From positions 62,001-126,000 of the forward strand of contig NZ_BRVM01000002.1 in NCBI RefSeq assembly GCF_026011715.1: a DNA stretch of 64,000 nt, written 5' to 3'. The first letter of the stretch is position 1; each line of letters starts with the position of its first letter. The translations under genes were made by a program, and so were the position numbers. This DNA comes from Cytobacillus sp. NCCP-133. GTDB taxonomy: Bacteria; Bacillota; Bacilli; Bacillales; Cytobacillaceae. Below are positions 16,578 through 24,298 of this stretch, piece after piece. The notes under the pieces were generated by a model. The model did no database searches. It saw only the letters and a program-made list of their open reading frames with translations, and was not told the DNA's origin.

Positions 16578-16597
16578 CCTTTATTATAAAATAAAGG
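16578..16597 (-). promoter_or_regulatory. 20-bp palindrome over a -10-like TATAAT, upstream of the small ORF
   Basis: CCTTTATT / AATAAAGG are perfect 8-bp arms around 4 bases, and on the minus strand the centre contains TATAAT. A good -35 is not evident. Probable operator. Confidence 0.45.
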
Positions 16598-16637
16598 GAA
16601 TAGACCTGTATATCTTGATTGAATTCCGGCAAAATTC

Positions 16638-16890
16638 GTGTGGTGCCAGGCACTGAAAAAAGTTTTCTTGCCCAATGCAGAGTTTTCTGATAATATATTT
16701 TTTTGCCCACGCGCACGCTCATATGCATTTCTCTATTGCGGCTGAAAAAATAATCGCAGTTTAACGGACAATAAGCGCCTCACATCAAAACTTTGAAGAA
16801 TTAAAGAAAGGTAAGTGAGGGCCACCTGCCCATAAAGGCCGATTGGTTCGACTAACACTTAGTGTATCTACTGAGTGAAGTTTCACTTTA
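16638..16890. other. Non-coding stretch before helD with short repeat-like palindromes
   Basis: No gene is visible between the small ORF and helD. It contains GTGTGGTGCCAGGCAC (16639-16654), a fragment of a REP-like motif common in Bacillus genomes. At about 16855-16885 there is an imperfect palindrome built on CACTTAGTG / CACTGAGTG-like arms, close to the helD ribosome binding site. Confidence 0.4.
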
Positions 16891-16905
16891 GGAAAGGAGA
16901 AGCAT

Positions 16906-19173
16906 ATGCCATCTATACATGAACATCCCGATTTTCAACAGGAGATTCAGCGACTGGAATTCACAAAACGTTATATTGATGTGGTAATTAAAACTTCAGA
17001 GTCCAGCAAAGACAAATTTCAGGAAAACATGAAAGAGGCCTTCGAAGATGTCGATTGGCTAGAATCGAGCTTAAGTTATTCATCTTTATTGACCAATGCC
17101 CGCTTTTTTGAAATGTCAAAGGATGAATTAACACAATTGAAGAAGGCCAGAAAGAAGCCTTATTTTGCAAGGATTGATTTTCATAGGGAAGACCTTGACG
17201 AGAAAGAGGTCTTATACATAGGCAAAACTTCCTTATATTCTCGTGAAAGTCAAGAACAGATCATTGTCGACTGGAGGTCTCCGATTGCCAATTTATACTA
17301 TGAAGGCAGAATTGGCAAGGTTCATTATCATTCGTATGAGGAAACCTTTAAGGGCCATCTTTCACTAAAGCGTCAATTTATGATTGAAGAAGGGGCTCTT
17401 GATCAAATCCGCGATATCGATTTAACCACAACAGATGAATTGCTTCAGGAATCACTTTCCAAAAGTTCAAGCAACCGCCTCACAGAAATAATTTCAACCA
17501 TTCAGGAAGAGCAGAACCAGATTATTCGTGCAGATTTGAACAAGCCGATTATTGTCCAGGGAGCAGCCGGCAGCGGTAAAACGACGATTGCACTGCACAG
17601 AATCAGTTATTTTATTTATCAGTACAAAGAAAACTTTGCCCCTGAGCAGCTGATGATTCTTGCGCCAAGCAGGCTCTTTATTGATTATATTTCAGAAGCG
17701 CTTCCAGAATTGGGTGTTGAGAGAGTCCGTCAGACAACCTACCAGGAATTTGTACAGGGATGCCTGGGAGCCAAGCTAATAATGGCTGAGGATAATAAAC
17801 TGGTGAGCCTGCTTGAAAACCCAAGCAGCAAGGAGACACAGCTTGCCGCTTGGGCATCGTCCGTTAAAGGCTCACACTTCTTCCAAGGAATCCTCAACAA
17901 TTACCTTAAGGAAATCTATAAAAGCTTTTATCCAAAAGCTGATTTCGCGGTTGATAAATTCAGGCTGTTCAGCCATAAAAAATTCATTGGGCTATTTAAA
18001 GATGATTATGACTATCTGCCTCTTTATAGAAGGCTTGATAAACTGAAAGCGGTTCTTCAAAATGACCTGGCAAAGAAAAAGAATAACATCCTTAAAAAAA
18101 TTGAAACCTATTATGATGAGAGGATCGAACGGGCTCTCTACAGAGGAAAAGACTTGGAAAAAAGAAGGAAATATGTATCTGAGGCACTTGATAAAAAAGC
18201 AGCCAGGCTCGAAGAAATTAAGAAAAGCATTAGAAGTGCAGTTCCAAAGTATATGAGGCAATTTCCGGAAAAAAGCCTTATTCAATACTATAAAGAGCTA
18301 TTTGCGGACGGGGAATGCCTTTTCAGAATGTCAGGCGGTAAGTTATCGCAAGAAGATGCAGACTTGCTTTGTGAATACAATCAGAAACTGTTTAGGAAAA
18401 AAGTGTATGAAAGAGAAGACCTTGCTTTAATGCTGTATTTACAGGAAAACCTTTTTGGCATCCCTAAAAACTTGAGGGCAAAAAATATAGTAATTGATGA
18501 AGCACAGGACTACAGCTTTATGGAGCTTCTTTCTTTAAAACAAGCACTTGATACAGACATGTTTACACTTGTTGGGGATCTTGCCCAGGGAATCCATTCC
18601 TACAGGGGATTGACAAGCTGGAGTCAGGTGCTCGATTATATTTTTCCGCGTGCTACCTATACAGAACTCCAAAAAAGCTATCGTACAACAGTGGAAATCA
18701 TGCAAAAAGCAAACGAACTGCTAACGATGCTCCCTTATTCATTTCCGGAAGTGGAACCTGTGGTCCGCCATGGAAAAAGCCCTGTATTTATAAAAAGGAA
18801 AGAGGGCGAGGGGCTGGTAAAGCAGATTGAAGAACAGGTTACCTGCTTAAAAGAGGAAGAATACAAAACGTTTGCGGTAATCGGGAAAACAATGAAAGAT
18901 TGCCGGCTCCTTCATACTCTTTTTGAAAAATATGCCGAACTGCCATTTAAGCTGCTTCAGGAGCAGGAAAGCATACCGAAGGATGAAATTATCATCGTGC
19001 CATCTTACTTGGCCAAAGGTCTGGAATTTGATGGAGTCATGATTCTGTCAATTGAAGAAAAGTTCTCCAGGGGGTCTGAACTGGATATAAAGCTTCTTTA
19101 TGTTGCCATGACACGTCCTCTTCATCGTTTATATTTTTATGGGCTGAATAAGGGCGATTTTATTATTTCTTGA
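16906..19173 (+). CDS. helD: RNA polymerase recycling helicase HelD
   Basis: A superfamily 1 (UvrD/Rep-like) ATPase that binds RNA polymerase and removes it from DNA after termination. The 755-aa length is close to B. subtilis HelD (774 aa). The N-terminal ~110 residues form the coiled-coil arm that enters the secondary channel. Then come VDWRSPIANLYYEG near residue 121, Walker A GAAGSGKTT near 219, a second charged arm around 390-470, and VIDEAQDYS (Walker B) near 530. The C-terminal motif is LLYVAMTRPLHRLYFYG. AGGAAAGGAG precedes the ATG. No partner gene is adjacent. Confidence 0.93.
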   Translation: MPSIHEHPDFQQEIQRLEFTKRYIDVVIKTSESSKDKFQENMKEAFEDVDWLESSLSYSSLLTNARFFEMSKDELTQLKKARKKPYFARIDFHREDLDEKEVLYIGKTSLYSRESQEQIIVDWRSPIANLYYEGRIGKVHYHSYEETFKGHLSLKRQFMIEEGALDQIRDIDLTTTDELLQESLSKSSSNRLTEIISTIQEEQNQIIRADLNKPIIVQGAAGSGKTTIALHRISYFIYQYKENFAPEQLMILAPSRLFIDYISEALPELGVERVRQTTYQEFVQGCLGAKLIMAEDNKLVSLLENPSSKETQLAAWASSVKGSHFFQGILNNYLKEIYKSFYPKADFAVDKFRLFSHKKFIGLFKDDYDYLPLYRRLDKLKAVLQNDLAKKKNNILKKIETYYDERIERALYRGKDLEKRRKYVSEALDKKAARLEEIKKSIRSAVPKYMRQFPEKSLIQYYKELFADGECLFRMSGGKLSQEDADLLCEYNQKLFRKKVYEREDLALMLYLQENLFGIPKNLRAKNIVIDEAQDYSFMELLSLKQALDTDMFTLVGDLAQGIHSYRGLTSWSQVLDYIFPRATYTELQKSYRTTVEIMQKANELLTMLPYSFPEVEPVVRHGKSPVFIKRKEGEGLVKQIEEQVTCLKEEEYKTFAVIGKTMKDCRLLHTLFEKYAELPFKLLQEQESIPKDEIIIVPSYLAKGLEFDGVMILSIEEKFSRGSELDIKLLYVAMTRPLHRLYFYGLNKGDFIIS

Positions 19174-19500
19174 ATTTTTTAGAAAACAGCTGTACTTTTG
19201 TGCGGCTGCTTGTTTTGAGGAAGAAGCTTTATAGAAAATTTGGTGTCCATTGTTTAGGACATTTTTATGCCGGGAAGAACACACATAGAGAAGAAATGGC
19301 AATAACATGCAGCAATAAAAAGGAGGATTCAGTGATTGTTGGCCACAAGATAAATAATCCCGGCATCTGCCGTTTATATAGATAGGCGATTGCTCTCCTC
19401 AGGCGATTGCTTTTATATTTTTAAAAGGCTAAATACTAGGACTCTGTTTAGGCAAATGCTAAAATTATGAAAGAAAGCATGGAGGAGATGATTCCGTTTT
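19174..19500. other. Intergenic stretch between helD and the aldo/keto reductase
   Basis: No supported gene. A 17-codon GTG ORF with AAGGAGG upstream (GTG at about 19332) is possible but unsupported. Two direct copies of AGGCGATTGCT lie at about 19383-19411, followed by T-rich sequence. Confidence 0.35.
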
Positions 19501-20328
19501 ATGAAGAATATCCATAGTACCTTAACTTTGCATAATGGGGTTAAAATGCCCCAATTTGGCCTGGGTGTGTACAAAGTAGAGGAAGGGCAGCAAGTTGAAG
19601 ACACCGTAAAGGATGCGATCAATTTAGGATACAGGCTGATAGATACTGCTTCTTTTTACGAAAATGAAGAGGGTGTGGGAAAAGCCATAAGAGAAAGCGG
19701 CGTGCCAAGGGAAGAGCTTTTTATCACAACAAAGGTGTGGAATACGGATCAGGGGTATGAACAGACCCTTGCTGCGTTTGAAAAAAGTCTCAAGAAACTT
19801 GAGTTAGATTACATAGATCTATATTTAATCCATTGGCCTGTAAAGGAGAAATACCTTGAAACCTGGAGAGCTCTCGAAAAGCTATATAAAAATGGAAAAG
19901 TAAAGGCAATTGGGGTGAGCAATTTTCAAATCCATCACCTGCAGGACATAATGGAGAACTCTTCCGAAAAGCCAGTAGTTAATCAGGTTGAGCTTCATCC
20001 TAGGCTAACTCAGGAGGAATTAAGGTCATTTTGCGATGAGCACAATATTAAAGTGGAAGCATGGTCTCCAATTGCAAGAGGAAGAGTGCTCGATGATCCC
20101 GTGATAAAGGAGATAGCAGACAAATACTGCAAATCAGCGGCACAAGTTATTCTTAGATGGCATATCCAAAACGGCGTAATTGTTATACCAAAATCAGTCC
20201 ATGAAGAAAGACTGAAGGAAAACGCGGATATTTATAATTTTGAATTATCTGCTGAAGAGATGAAACACATAGATGCATTAAATAAAAATGTACGTTATGG
20301 GGCTGACCCGGATAATTTTGAATTTTAG
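19501..20328 (+). CDS. yvgN: Aldo/keto reductase, YvgN-like (glyoxal/methylglyoxal reductase)
   Basis: NADPH-dependent reduction of aldehydes such as glyoxal and methylglyoxal in the cytoplasm. The 275-aa length matches B. subtilis YvgN (276 aa). AKR motifs are [18 protein letters not shown] (catalytic Asp and Tyr) near residue 43, KVWNTDQG with the active-site Lys near 77, and LYLIHWP near 107. GVSNF is near 138 and the cofactor motif [13 protein letters not shown] near 228. A GGAGGAG site precedes ATG 19501. Single gene with its own terminator. Substrate is by family. Confidence 0.88.
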   Translation: MKNIHSTLTLHNGVKMPQFGLGVYKVEEGQQVEDTVKDAINLGYRLIDTASFYENEEGVGKAIRESGVPREELFITTKVWNTDQGYEQTLAAFEKSLKKLELDYIDLYLIHWPVKEKYLETWRALEKLYKNGKVKAIGVSNFQIHHLQDIMENSSEKPVVNQVELHPRLTQEELRSFCDEHNIKVEAWSPIARGRVLDDPVIKEIADKYCKSAAQVILRWHIQNGVIVIPKSVHEERLKENADIYNFELSAEEMKHIDALNKNVRYGADPDNFEF

Positions 20329-20343
20329 TGATATGTGTTAGTA

Positions 20344-20367
20344 AAGCATCCTGCGGGGTGCTTTTTG
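20344..20367 (+). terminator. Terminator of the aldo/keto reductase gene
   Basis: Stem GCATCC / GGGTGC around TGCG, followed by TTTTTG, 15 bp after the stop. Confidence 0.75.
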
Positions 20368-20409
20368 TTTTATAGGAGCTTTCCCAGAAGAATAGTTTTA
20401 AAAAAAATG

Positions 20410-20434
20410 GTTTTAGATATTGAATCCTGGGTAA
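20410..20434 (+). promoter_or_regulatory. Candidate sigma-B promoter of the GlsB/YeaQ gene
   Basis: GTTTTA (20410-20415), a 13-bp spacer and GGGTAA (20429-20434) fit the sigma-B pattern GTTTAA-N12-15-GGGTAT. Homologs such as B. subtilis ywzA are general-stress genes, which supports the reading. Confidence 0.55.
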
Positions 20435-20538
20435 TTTAATTGTACAAGCAGATAAGATCACCAACAGCTGCGCAGCTACTGAATGAAATTCTTAATCTGA
20501 AGAGAAACTAACTAAAACGAACAAGGAGTGATTTTAAC

Positions 20539-20799
20539 ATGATGAGCTTTTTATGGGCATTAATTATAGGTGGTATCATTGGCTGGTTAGCAGGCATGAT
20601 CGTAGGAAGAGATATTCCGGGTGGAATTATCGGTAATATTATTGCAGGTTTCATTGGTGCATGGTTAGGTTCATTGATTCTTGGTGATTGGGGTCCTGTC
20701 GTAGCGGACTTTGCTATTATTCCTGCTTTAATTGGTGCTATCCTGCTTGTATTCATCGTAGGCTTTATTATGAAATCTATGCGTAAATCTCATGACTAA
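20539..20799 (+). CDS. GlsB/YeaQ/YmgE-family stress membrane protein
   Basis: An 86-aa, glycine-rich protein with three hydrophobic helices (MSFLWALIIGGIIGWLAG first). The family core GRDIPGGIIGNIIAGFIGAWLG is visible around residues 27-48. The 'transglycosylase-associated' name is historical; the role is unclear but expression is usually stress-induced. AAGGAGTG lies 9 nt before the ATG. The upstream sigma-B-like promoter and a private terminator make it a single-gene stress unit. Confidence 0.88.
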   Translation: MMSFLWALIIGGIIGWLAGMIVGRDIPGGIIGNIIAGFIGAWLGSLILGDWGPVVADFAIIPALIGAILLVFIVGFIMKSMRKSHD

Positions 20800-20811
20800 T
20801 ATTTAGCAAAT

Positions 20812-20840
20812 AAAAGAAGTCCCGATCGGGGCTTCTTTTT
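20812..20840 (+). terminator. Terminator of the GlsB/YeaQ gene
   Basis: AGAAGTCCCG / CGGGGCTTCT stem with a two-base loop, followed by TTTTT. Confidence 0.85.
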
Positions 20841-20885
20841 AATTTCTAACTCTAACTGACTAAAAATACGGGCACAGCTTTTTCC

Positions 20886-21806
20886 TTAAAAAAGATATGG
20901 ATCAATCCCTTTAAAAATCTCGGGAATGTCCAGGAAAGGCGCATGGCTTGTGACGGGTTCCCCTGTGAAGGGGTGAGGAGTTTCCAGTTTGACAGCATGA
21001 AGTGCTTGCCTGGGGAAAACTGGTTTCCCTCCATATAATACGTCACCTGCGAGGGGGTGGCCTAAATGGCTTAAGTGGATGCGAATCTGATGCGTTCGTC
21101 CTGTATCCAGCCTGCATTTAATCAGGGTAAGATCCTGGTTACCATGCGGTTCAATTAATTCAAAATGTGTCACGGCAGGCTGCCCTTTGGGAGAAATTCT
21201 TCTTCTAGTAGGATGATGTCTGTCACGCCCAATTGGTTCACGAATCGTTCCCTTTTTTTGAAGAGGCTTCCCATGTACCAAAGCCAGGTATGTGCGCTTA
21301 ATTGCTCTTTCCTCAAGCTTTTTATCCATAATCGCCCCTGCAAGGGGATGTTTGGCAAATAGGACAGCCCCGGTCGTATCACGATCCAGACGATGGACAT
21401 GCTTAATGCTCCTATATTCACCCTGCATCTGGAGATGGAAGGCTGCTGCATTGGCAAGAGTGTTATTTTGGTCTGGAAAATTGGGATGCGTATCCATACC
21501 AGAGGGTTTATTAAGAACCAGTAAATGATCATCCTCAAATAATACTTCGATCTCATGATAAGTTGGAATCACACCAAATTCTTCTTCCTGAAAAAGTTGC
21601 AATTTTAGTTTATCCCCTTCATGCAAAGGTAGTGCCCAATTTGCCGGTTCATCGTTGACCAATACCTGCTTTTGCATTCTAATATGATGAGTTTGCTTCT
21701 TGGGGGCTGACCAAATAGTTCGGAAAATGTAGTCCACGGTGTAACCTTCCCACCCGCTTGGCACCGTTATTTCACACCATTCGCCAAACCTTTGTATTTT
21801 TACCAT
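20886..21806 (-). CDS. RluA-family RNA pseudouridine synthase (YhcT-like)
   Basis: Isomerises specific uridines of rRNA or tRNA to pseudouridine. The 306-aa protein has a diverged N-terminal S4-like part (residues 1-70) and the RluA catalytic domain: LNKPSGMDTHP near 98, the catalytic HRLDRDTTG near 137, LDTGRTHQIRIHL near 232 and HPLAGDVLYGG. AGGAGAAGGAG precedes the ATG. The gene order, RluA-type synthase next to a YhcU homolog, repeats B. subtilis yhcT-yhcU. The modified site is unknown. Confidence 0.88.
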   Translation of the reverse strand: MVKIQRFGEWCEITVPSGWEGYTVDYIFRTIWSAPKKQTHHIRMQKQVLVNDEPANWALPLHEGDKLKLQLFQEEEFGVIPTYHEIEVLFEDDHLLVLNKPSGMDTHPNFPDQNNTLANAAAFHLQMQGEYRSIKHVHRLDRDTTGAVLFAKHPLAGAIMDKKLEERAIKRTYLALVHGKPLQKKGTIREPIGRDRHHPTRRRISPKGQPAVTHFELIEPHGNQDLTLIKCRLDTGRTHQIRIHLSHLGHPLAGDVLYGGKPVFPRQALHAVKLETPHPFTGEPVTSHAPFLDIPEIFKGIDPYLF

Positions 21807-21973
21807 AAATTACTCCTTCTCCTGATTGAATAATCATCATTTATTATCATACATATAAATTAATCACAATAATATCTTAGCCCTTATAACTGGCGGTTAA
21901 AAGGCAAAAGGAGCAGAAAATTATTATAGTAATCATCAAAAACTGCTTCCGTTATTCTATTAAGGAGGTTAAT

Positions 21974-22153
21974 ATAGAACTTTGGAACTGGTTAATGGGG
22001 AATACCTGGATGACAACTATTTCCGCAGGAGGGGAAGATGTCAACAAATTCCTGATTCATGGGTATAATTACCACCCTAAAGGGCTTTCAGAATATGATA
22101 TTCTTAAGTATATATTACGAACTGATTACAAGGATTACAAAGGTGGGTTATCA
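21974..22153 (+). other. In-frame open extension upstream of yhcU, possible separate small protein
   Basis: AAGGAGG at 21962-21968 is followed by ATA GAA CTT TGG (ATA at 21974) and then 60 sense codons in the yhcU frame without a stop. They encode a compact sequence with HGYNYHP, GLSEYDILKYILR and TDYKDYKGG. ATG 21995 is the first standard start. The stretch looks protein-coding (biased composition, a good ribosome binding site), but yhcU has its own GTG start, so this may be a distinct domain whose stop is lost or a small gene whose ATG became ATA. I do not recognise it. Confidence 0.35.
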
Positions 22154-22552
22154 GTGAAGGTTGTATTTGCATCAACTCCTGATCAGGAACAAAAAATAAT
22201 GGAGCTAATTCAAAAATTTTATTCAAATGTGTTTCCTCTTTATTTCACAGATGATGACATAAGAGAATTTGAGCAGCAGAAGATTTTACATACTTCTACG
22301 AGACACTTTGAATACTTTGGGACTTTAAAGGAGGCATATCAGGTTATTGCAGGATTGCAAACGCTTATGGCTATTCTTGAATCTCCACAGCAGAAGGAGA
22401 AGTATGAACGTATTTTCGTCAAAAATGTGCAAACCCTTAAAGAATTCGGTTTATCGTTCCCATTTGACTACAGTCATTTTTGCGGTGAAAGAACGCCGAG
22501 AAATGATGAATTCAGTGTCTATGCCCAAGCCGCAAATGAAATATTGGTATGA
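22154..22552 (+). CDS. yhcU: YhcU-like protein (DUF5365)
   Basis: From GTG 22154 the product is 132 aa, about the length of B. subtilis YhcU (131 aa). It starts MKVVFASTPDQEQKIMELI, as homologs do, and continues with VFPLYFTDDDIREFE and a helical C-terminal half. AAAGGTGG lies at a normal distance before the GTG. The same frame is open up to ATG 21995, so a 185-aa form is possible and is described separately. The function is unknown. It lies next to the RluA-type gene, as in B. subtilis. Confidence 0.75.
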   Translation: MKVVFASTPDQEQKIMELIQKFYSNVFPLYFTDDDIREFEQQKILHTSTRHFEYFGTLKEAYQVIAGLQTLMAILESPQQKEKYERIFVKNVQTLKEFGLSFPFDYSHFCGERTPRNDEFSVYAQAANEILV

Positions 22553-22554
22553 AG

Positions 22555-22584
22555 AAAACGCCTGCAGCCGCAGGCGTTTTCTTA
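22555..22584. terminator. Bidirectional terminator between yhcU and the thioredoxin-like gene
   Basis: A perfect 11-bp stem AAAACGCCTGC / GCAGGCGTTTT with an AGCC loop, flanked by A- and T-rich ends, serving both converging genes. Confidence 0.9.
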
Positions 22585-23052
22585 TTTTGTATTCTCATCA
22601 AACCACTGTTTAAAAATAGCTTTTTCCTGGTAGCCTGTTATTCTGTTTACTTCTTTGCCGTCTTTATATTGAACGATTGTCGGAGTCTCGTTAATTCTGT
22701 AATCGTCCCAGCCATCTTCGAATTCCAGAAGATTGAATTGGACAAGGTCGATATTCATTTCTTTTGCAAGCGGAGCTAGTTCAGGAGTTGTCCGCTGGCA
22801 ATGCGGGCAAGTAGGACTATAAAAATAAACGGTAACATCCTCGTTACGATCCAGTTTGTCCTCCAATTCTCCTGGAAGGATTAGATTTTGGTAGTTCGGG
22901 TCATTAAGCTGTTTGACAGTTTCGGGATGAAGCGTATCCTTGTCATATGGATTATTTCCTGATACCTTTTCTTCATTCTGCATCTTTGTTAAAATCCCCA
23001 CAGCTGCGAATAATACAATGATCACAGCGAGGAATATAATTATTTTTTTCAT
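22582..23052 (-). CDS. Membrane-anchored thioredoxin-fold protein with CPHC motif
   Basis: A 156-aa protein. An N-terminal signal/anchor helix (residues 4-22, IIIFLAVIIVLFAAVGIL) is followed by a thioredoxin domain facing the outside, with the active site YSPTCPHC near 80 and the cis-Pro loop ETPTIVQYKDG near 124. The start overlaps the bdbC stop by one base (TGATG), so the two are translationally coupled. Probable role: extracytoplasmic thiol oxidation or disulfide exchange, re-oxidised by the DsbB-like partner, as for BdbA/BdbD with BdbC. GGAGG lies 8 nt upstream of ATG 23052. Confidence 0.88.
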   Translation of the reverse strand: MKKIIIFLAVIIVLFAAVGILTKMQNEEKVSGNNPYDKDTLHPETVKQLNDPNYQNLILPGELEDKLDRNEDVTVYFYSPTCPHCQRTTPELAPLAKEMNIDLVQFNLLEFEDGWDDYRINETPTIVQYKDGKEVNRITGYQEKAIFKQWFDENTK

Positions 23053-23492
23053 CAATATGCCTCCTCTTTTGTTTTCTTCCATACAAGATAACTGCAAATA
23101 AAAATAACAATAAAAGCTGTTAAAGCTAAAAAGGGAATCGTCATAAATCCAAGCCAGTTTATGTATTGGCCAGTACATGGAACTCTGCCGCATGATGCCG
23201 CATGGTCTGCCATAAAGGATATTTTCTGTATGGAATAATGGTAGATGGAAATGCCCGCTCCAACAGCGGAAAGGAACATAGAATAAAGGCTGATCCGGTA
23301 ATCCTTCTTGATGACGGCAAGTCCAAGTATAATAGCAAATGGATACATGATAATCCTTTGATACCAGCAGAGCTCACACGGCTCATACTGCCTGATTTCC
23401 GAAAAATAAAGGCTGCCGAACATGGCAAGTATTGCTACTGCCCAAGCAGTAAACAGTAAATTTTCCCGTTTATCTTTTTTTGTTTTCTCCAT
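23052..23492 (-). CDS. bdbC: Disulfide bond formation protein BdbC (DsbB family)
   Basis: Quinone-linked oxidase that regenerates extracytoplasmic thiol oxidoreductases. At 146 aa it has four membrane helices. The first cysteine pair, ELCWYQR (C-x-x-C region near residue 40), and a second pair in SCGRVPC near 101-107 are both present, so the electron path is complete. It overlaps the thioredoxin-like gene by one base and forms a two-gene unit with it. AAGGAG lies upstream of the ATG. Confidence 0.93.
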   Translation of the reverse strand: MEKTKKDKRENLLFTAWAVAILAMFGSLYFSEIRQYEPCELCWYQRIIMYPFAIILGLAVIKKDYRISLYSMFLSAVGAGISIYHYSIQKISFMADHAASCGRVPCTGQYINWLGFMTIPFLALTAFIVIFICSYLVWKKTKEEAY

Positions 23493-23613
23493 GATTATCT
23501 CCTTATTATTTTTACTCTAAAAATTATAATGCTAATGGCTGCTCCTTGTAAATCAACATGAACAGCAATATGGTAAATAGCCCAAATGTGTGATGAACTA
23601 AATGGAGATGAAC

Positions 23614-23639
23614 TTGCTGATTCGCGTACAAATCAGCAA
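23614..23639. repeat. 9-bp inverted repeat in the bdbC to SDR-like intergenic region
   Basis: TTGCTGATT / AATCAGCAA with an 8-nt spacer lies between two divergent genes. No T-run follows, so an operator or an RNA hairpin is as likely as a terminator. Confidence 0.5.
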
Positions 23640-23717
23640 ATTTAAATTTAAAAAAGATTTTTAGCGTCTTTGTAGAAATATATATATAGGAAAATACGTA
23701 AGATAAGAGGTGATTAG

Positions 23718-24269
23718 GTGGAAAAGCATGCTTTAATTATTGGCGGGACAGGGATGCTTAAATATGTGGCTGATTGGCTATCAAAAGAAGGATATAAAGT
23801 GAGTGTTGCAGGAAGAACGCAAGAGAAGTTCACTGAAGCTTTCGGGGGCCTGCCTGCTGCTGAAAGAAGAATTACTTTCATTCAAACAGATTACAATTCC
23901 AGCGATACATTTGCTAAGGAAATGAAAGAAGCGATTAGGAAACAAGGCAATGTGAGTCTTTGCGTCTGCTGGATGCGAAGTGATGCAGTTAATAGCTTTG
24001 AATGGCTGATATCATACCTTGCCGAATCTAACAGAACTGTCCAGTTTTATGAGGTGAAAGGAAGCCGTGCTTCAAGAGAAATATTTACATCTTCTACTAT
24101 CAATAATCTTAAATGGAATCGTGTCATTCTGGGATTTAAAAGGGAAAATGGGCTGTCTAGATGGCTGACGGACAAAGAAATTTCCGAGGGCGTTATGAAT
24201 GCAATAAAAAAGGGAAAGGAACTGTATATCACTGGAGAAGTTGAACCCTGGGATCAGCGTCCAGGATAA
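23718..24269 (+). CDS. SDR-like NAD(P)-binding Rossmann protein
   Basis: A 183-aa protein with one N-terminal Rossmann fold: IIGGTGMLKYVADWL at residues 7-21, AGRTQEKF near 31 and TDYNSS near 57. It lacks the Tyr-x-x-x-Lys of true short-chain dehydrogenases and resembles the small SDR-like proteins often listed as 'short-chain dehydrogenase' in Bacillus. GTG start at 23718 after AGAGGTGATTAG. It lies 30 bp before the yhcX-like gene and may be co-transcribed with it. Substrate unknown. Confidence 0.75.
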   Translation: MEKHALIIGGTGMLKYVADWLSKEGYKVSVAGRTQEKFTEAFGGLPAAERRITFIQTDYNSSDTFAKEMKEAIRKQGNVSLCVCWMRSDAVNSFEWLISYLAESNRTVQFYEVKGSRASREIFTSSTINNLKWNRVILGFKRENGLSRWLTDKEISEGVMNAIKKGKELYITGEVEPWDQRPG

Positions 24270-24298
24270 TTACTATTGCCTAAAGGAGTGCAGCATCA

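Noticed and set aside
16450-16656. 68-aa open frame on the + strand before helD
   Set aside because: No ribosome binding site, composition unlike a protein, and it overlaps a better-supported small ORF with a perfect SD on the other strand.
19170-19385. Open frame overlapping the helD stop
   Set aside because: No ribosome binding site; a run of unrelated sequence after helD with no recognisable motif.
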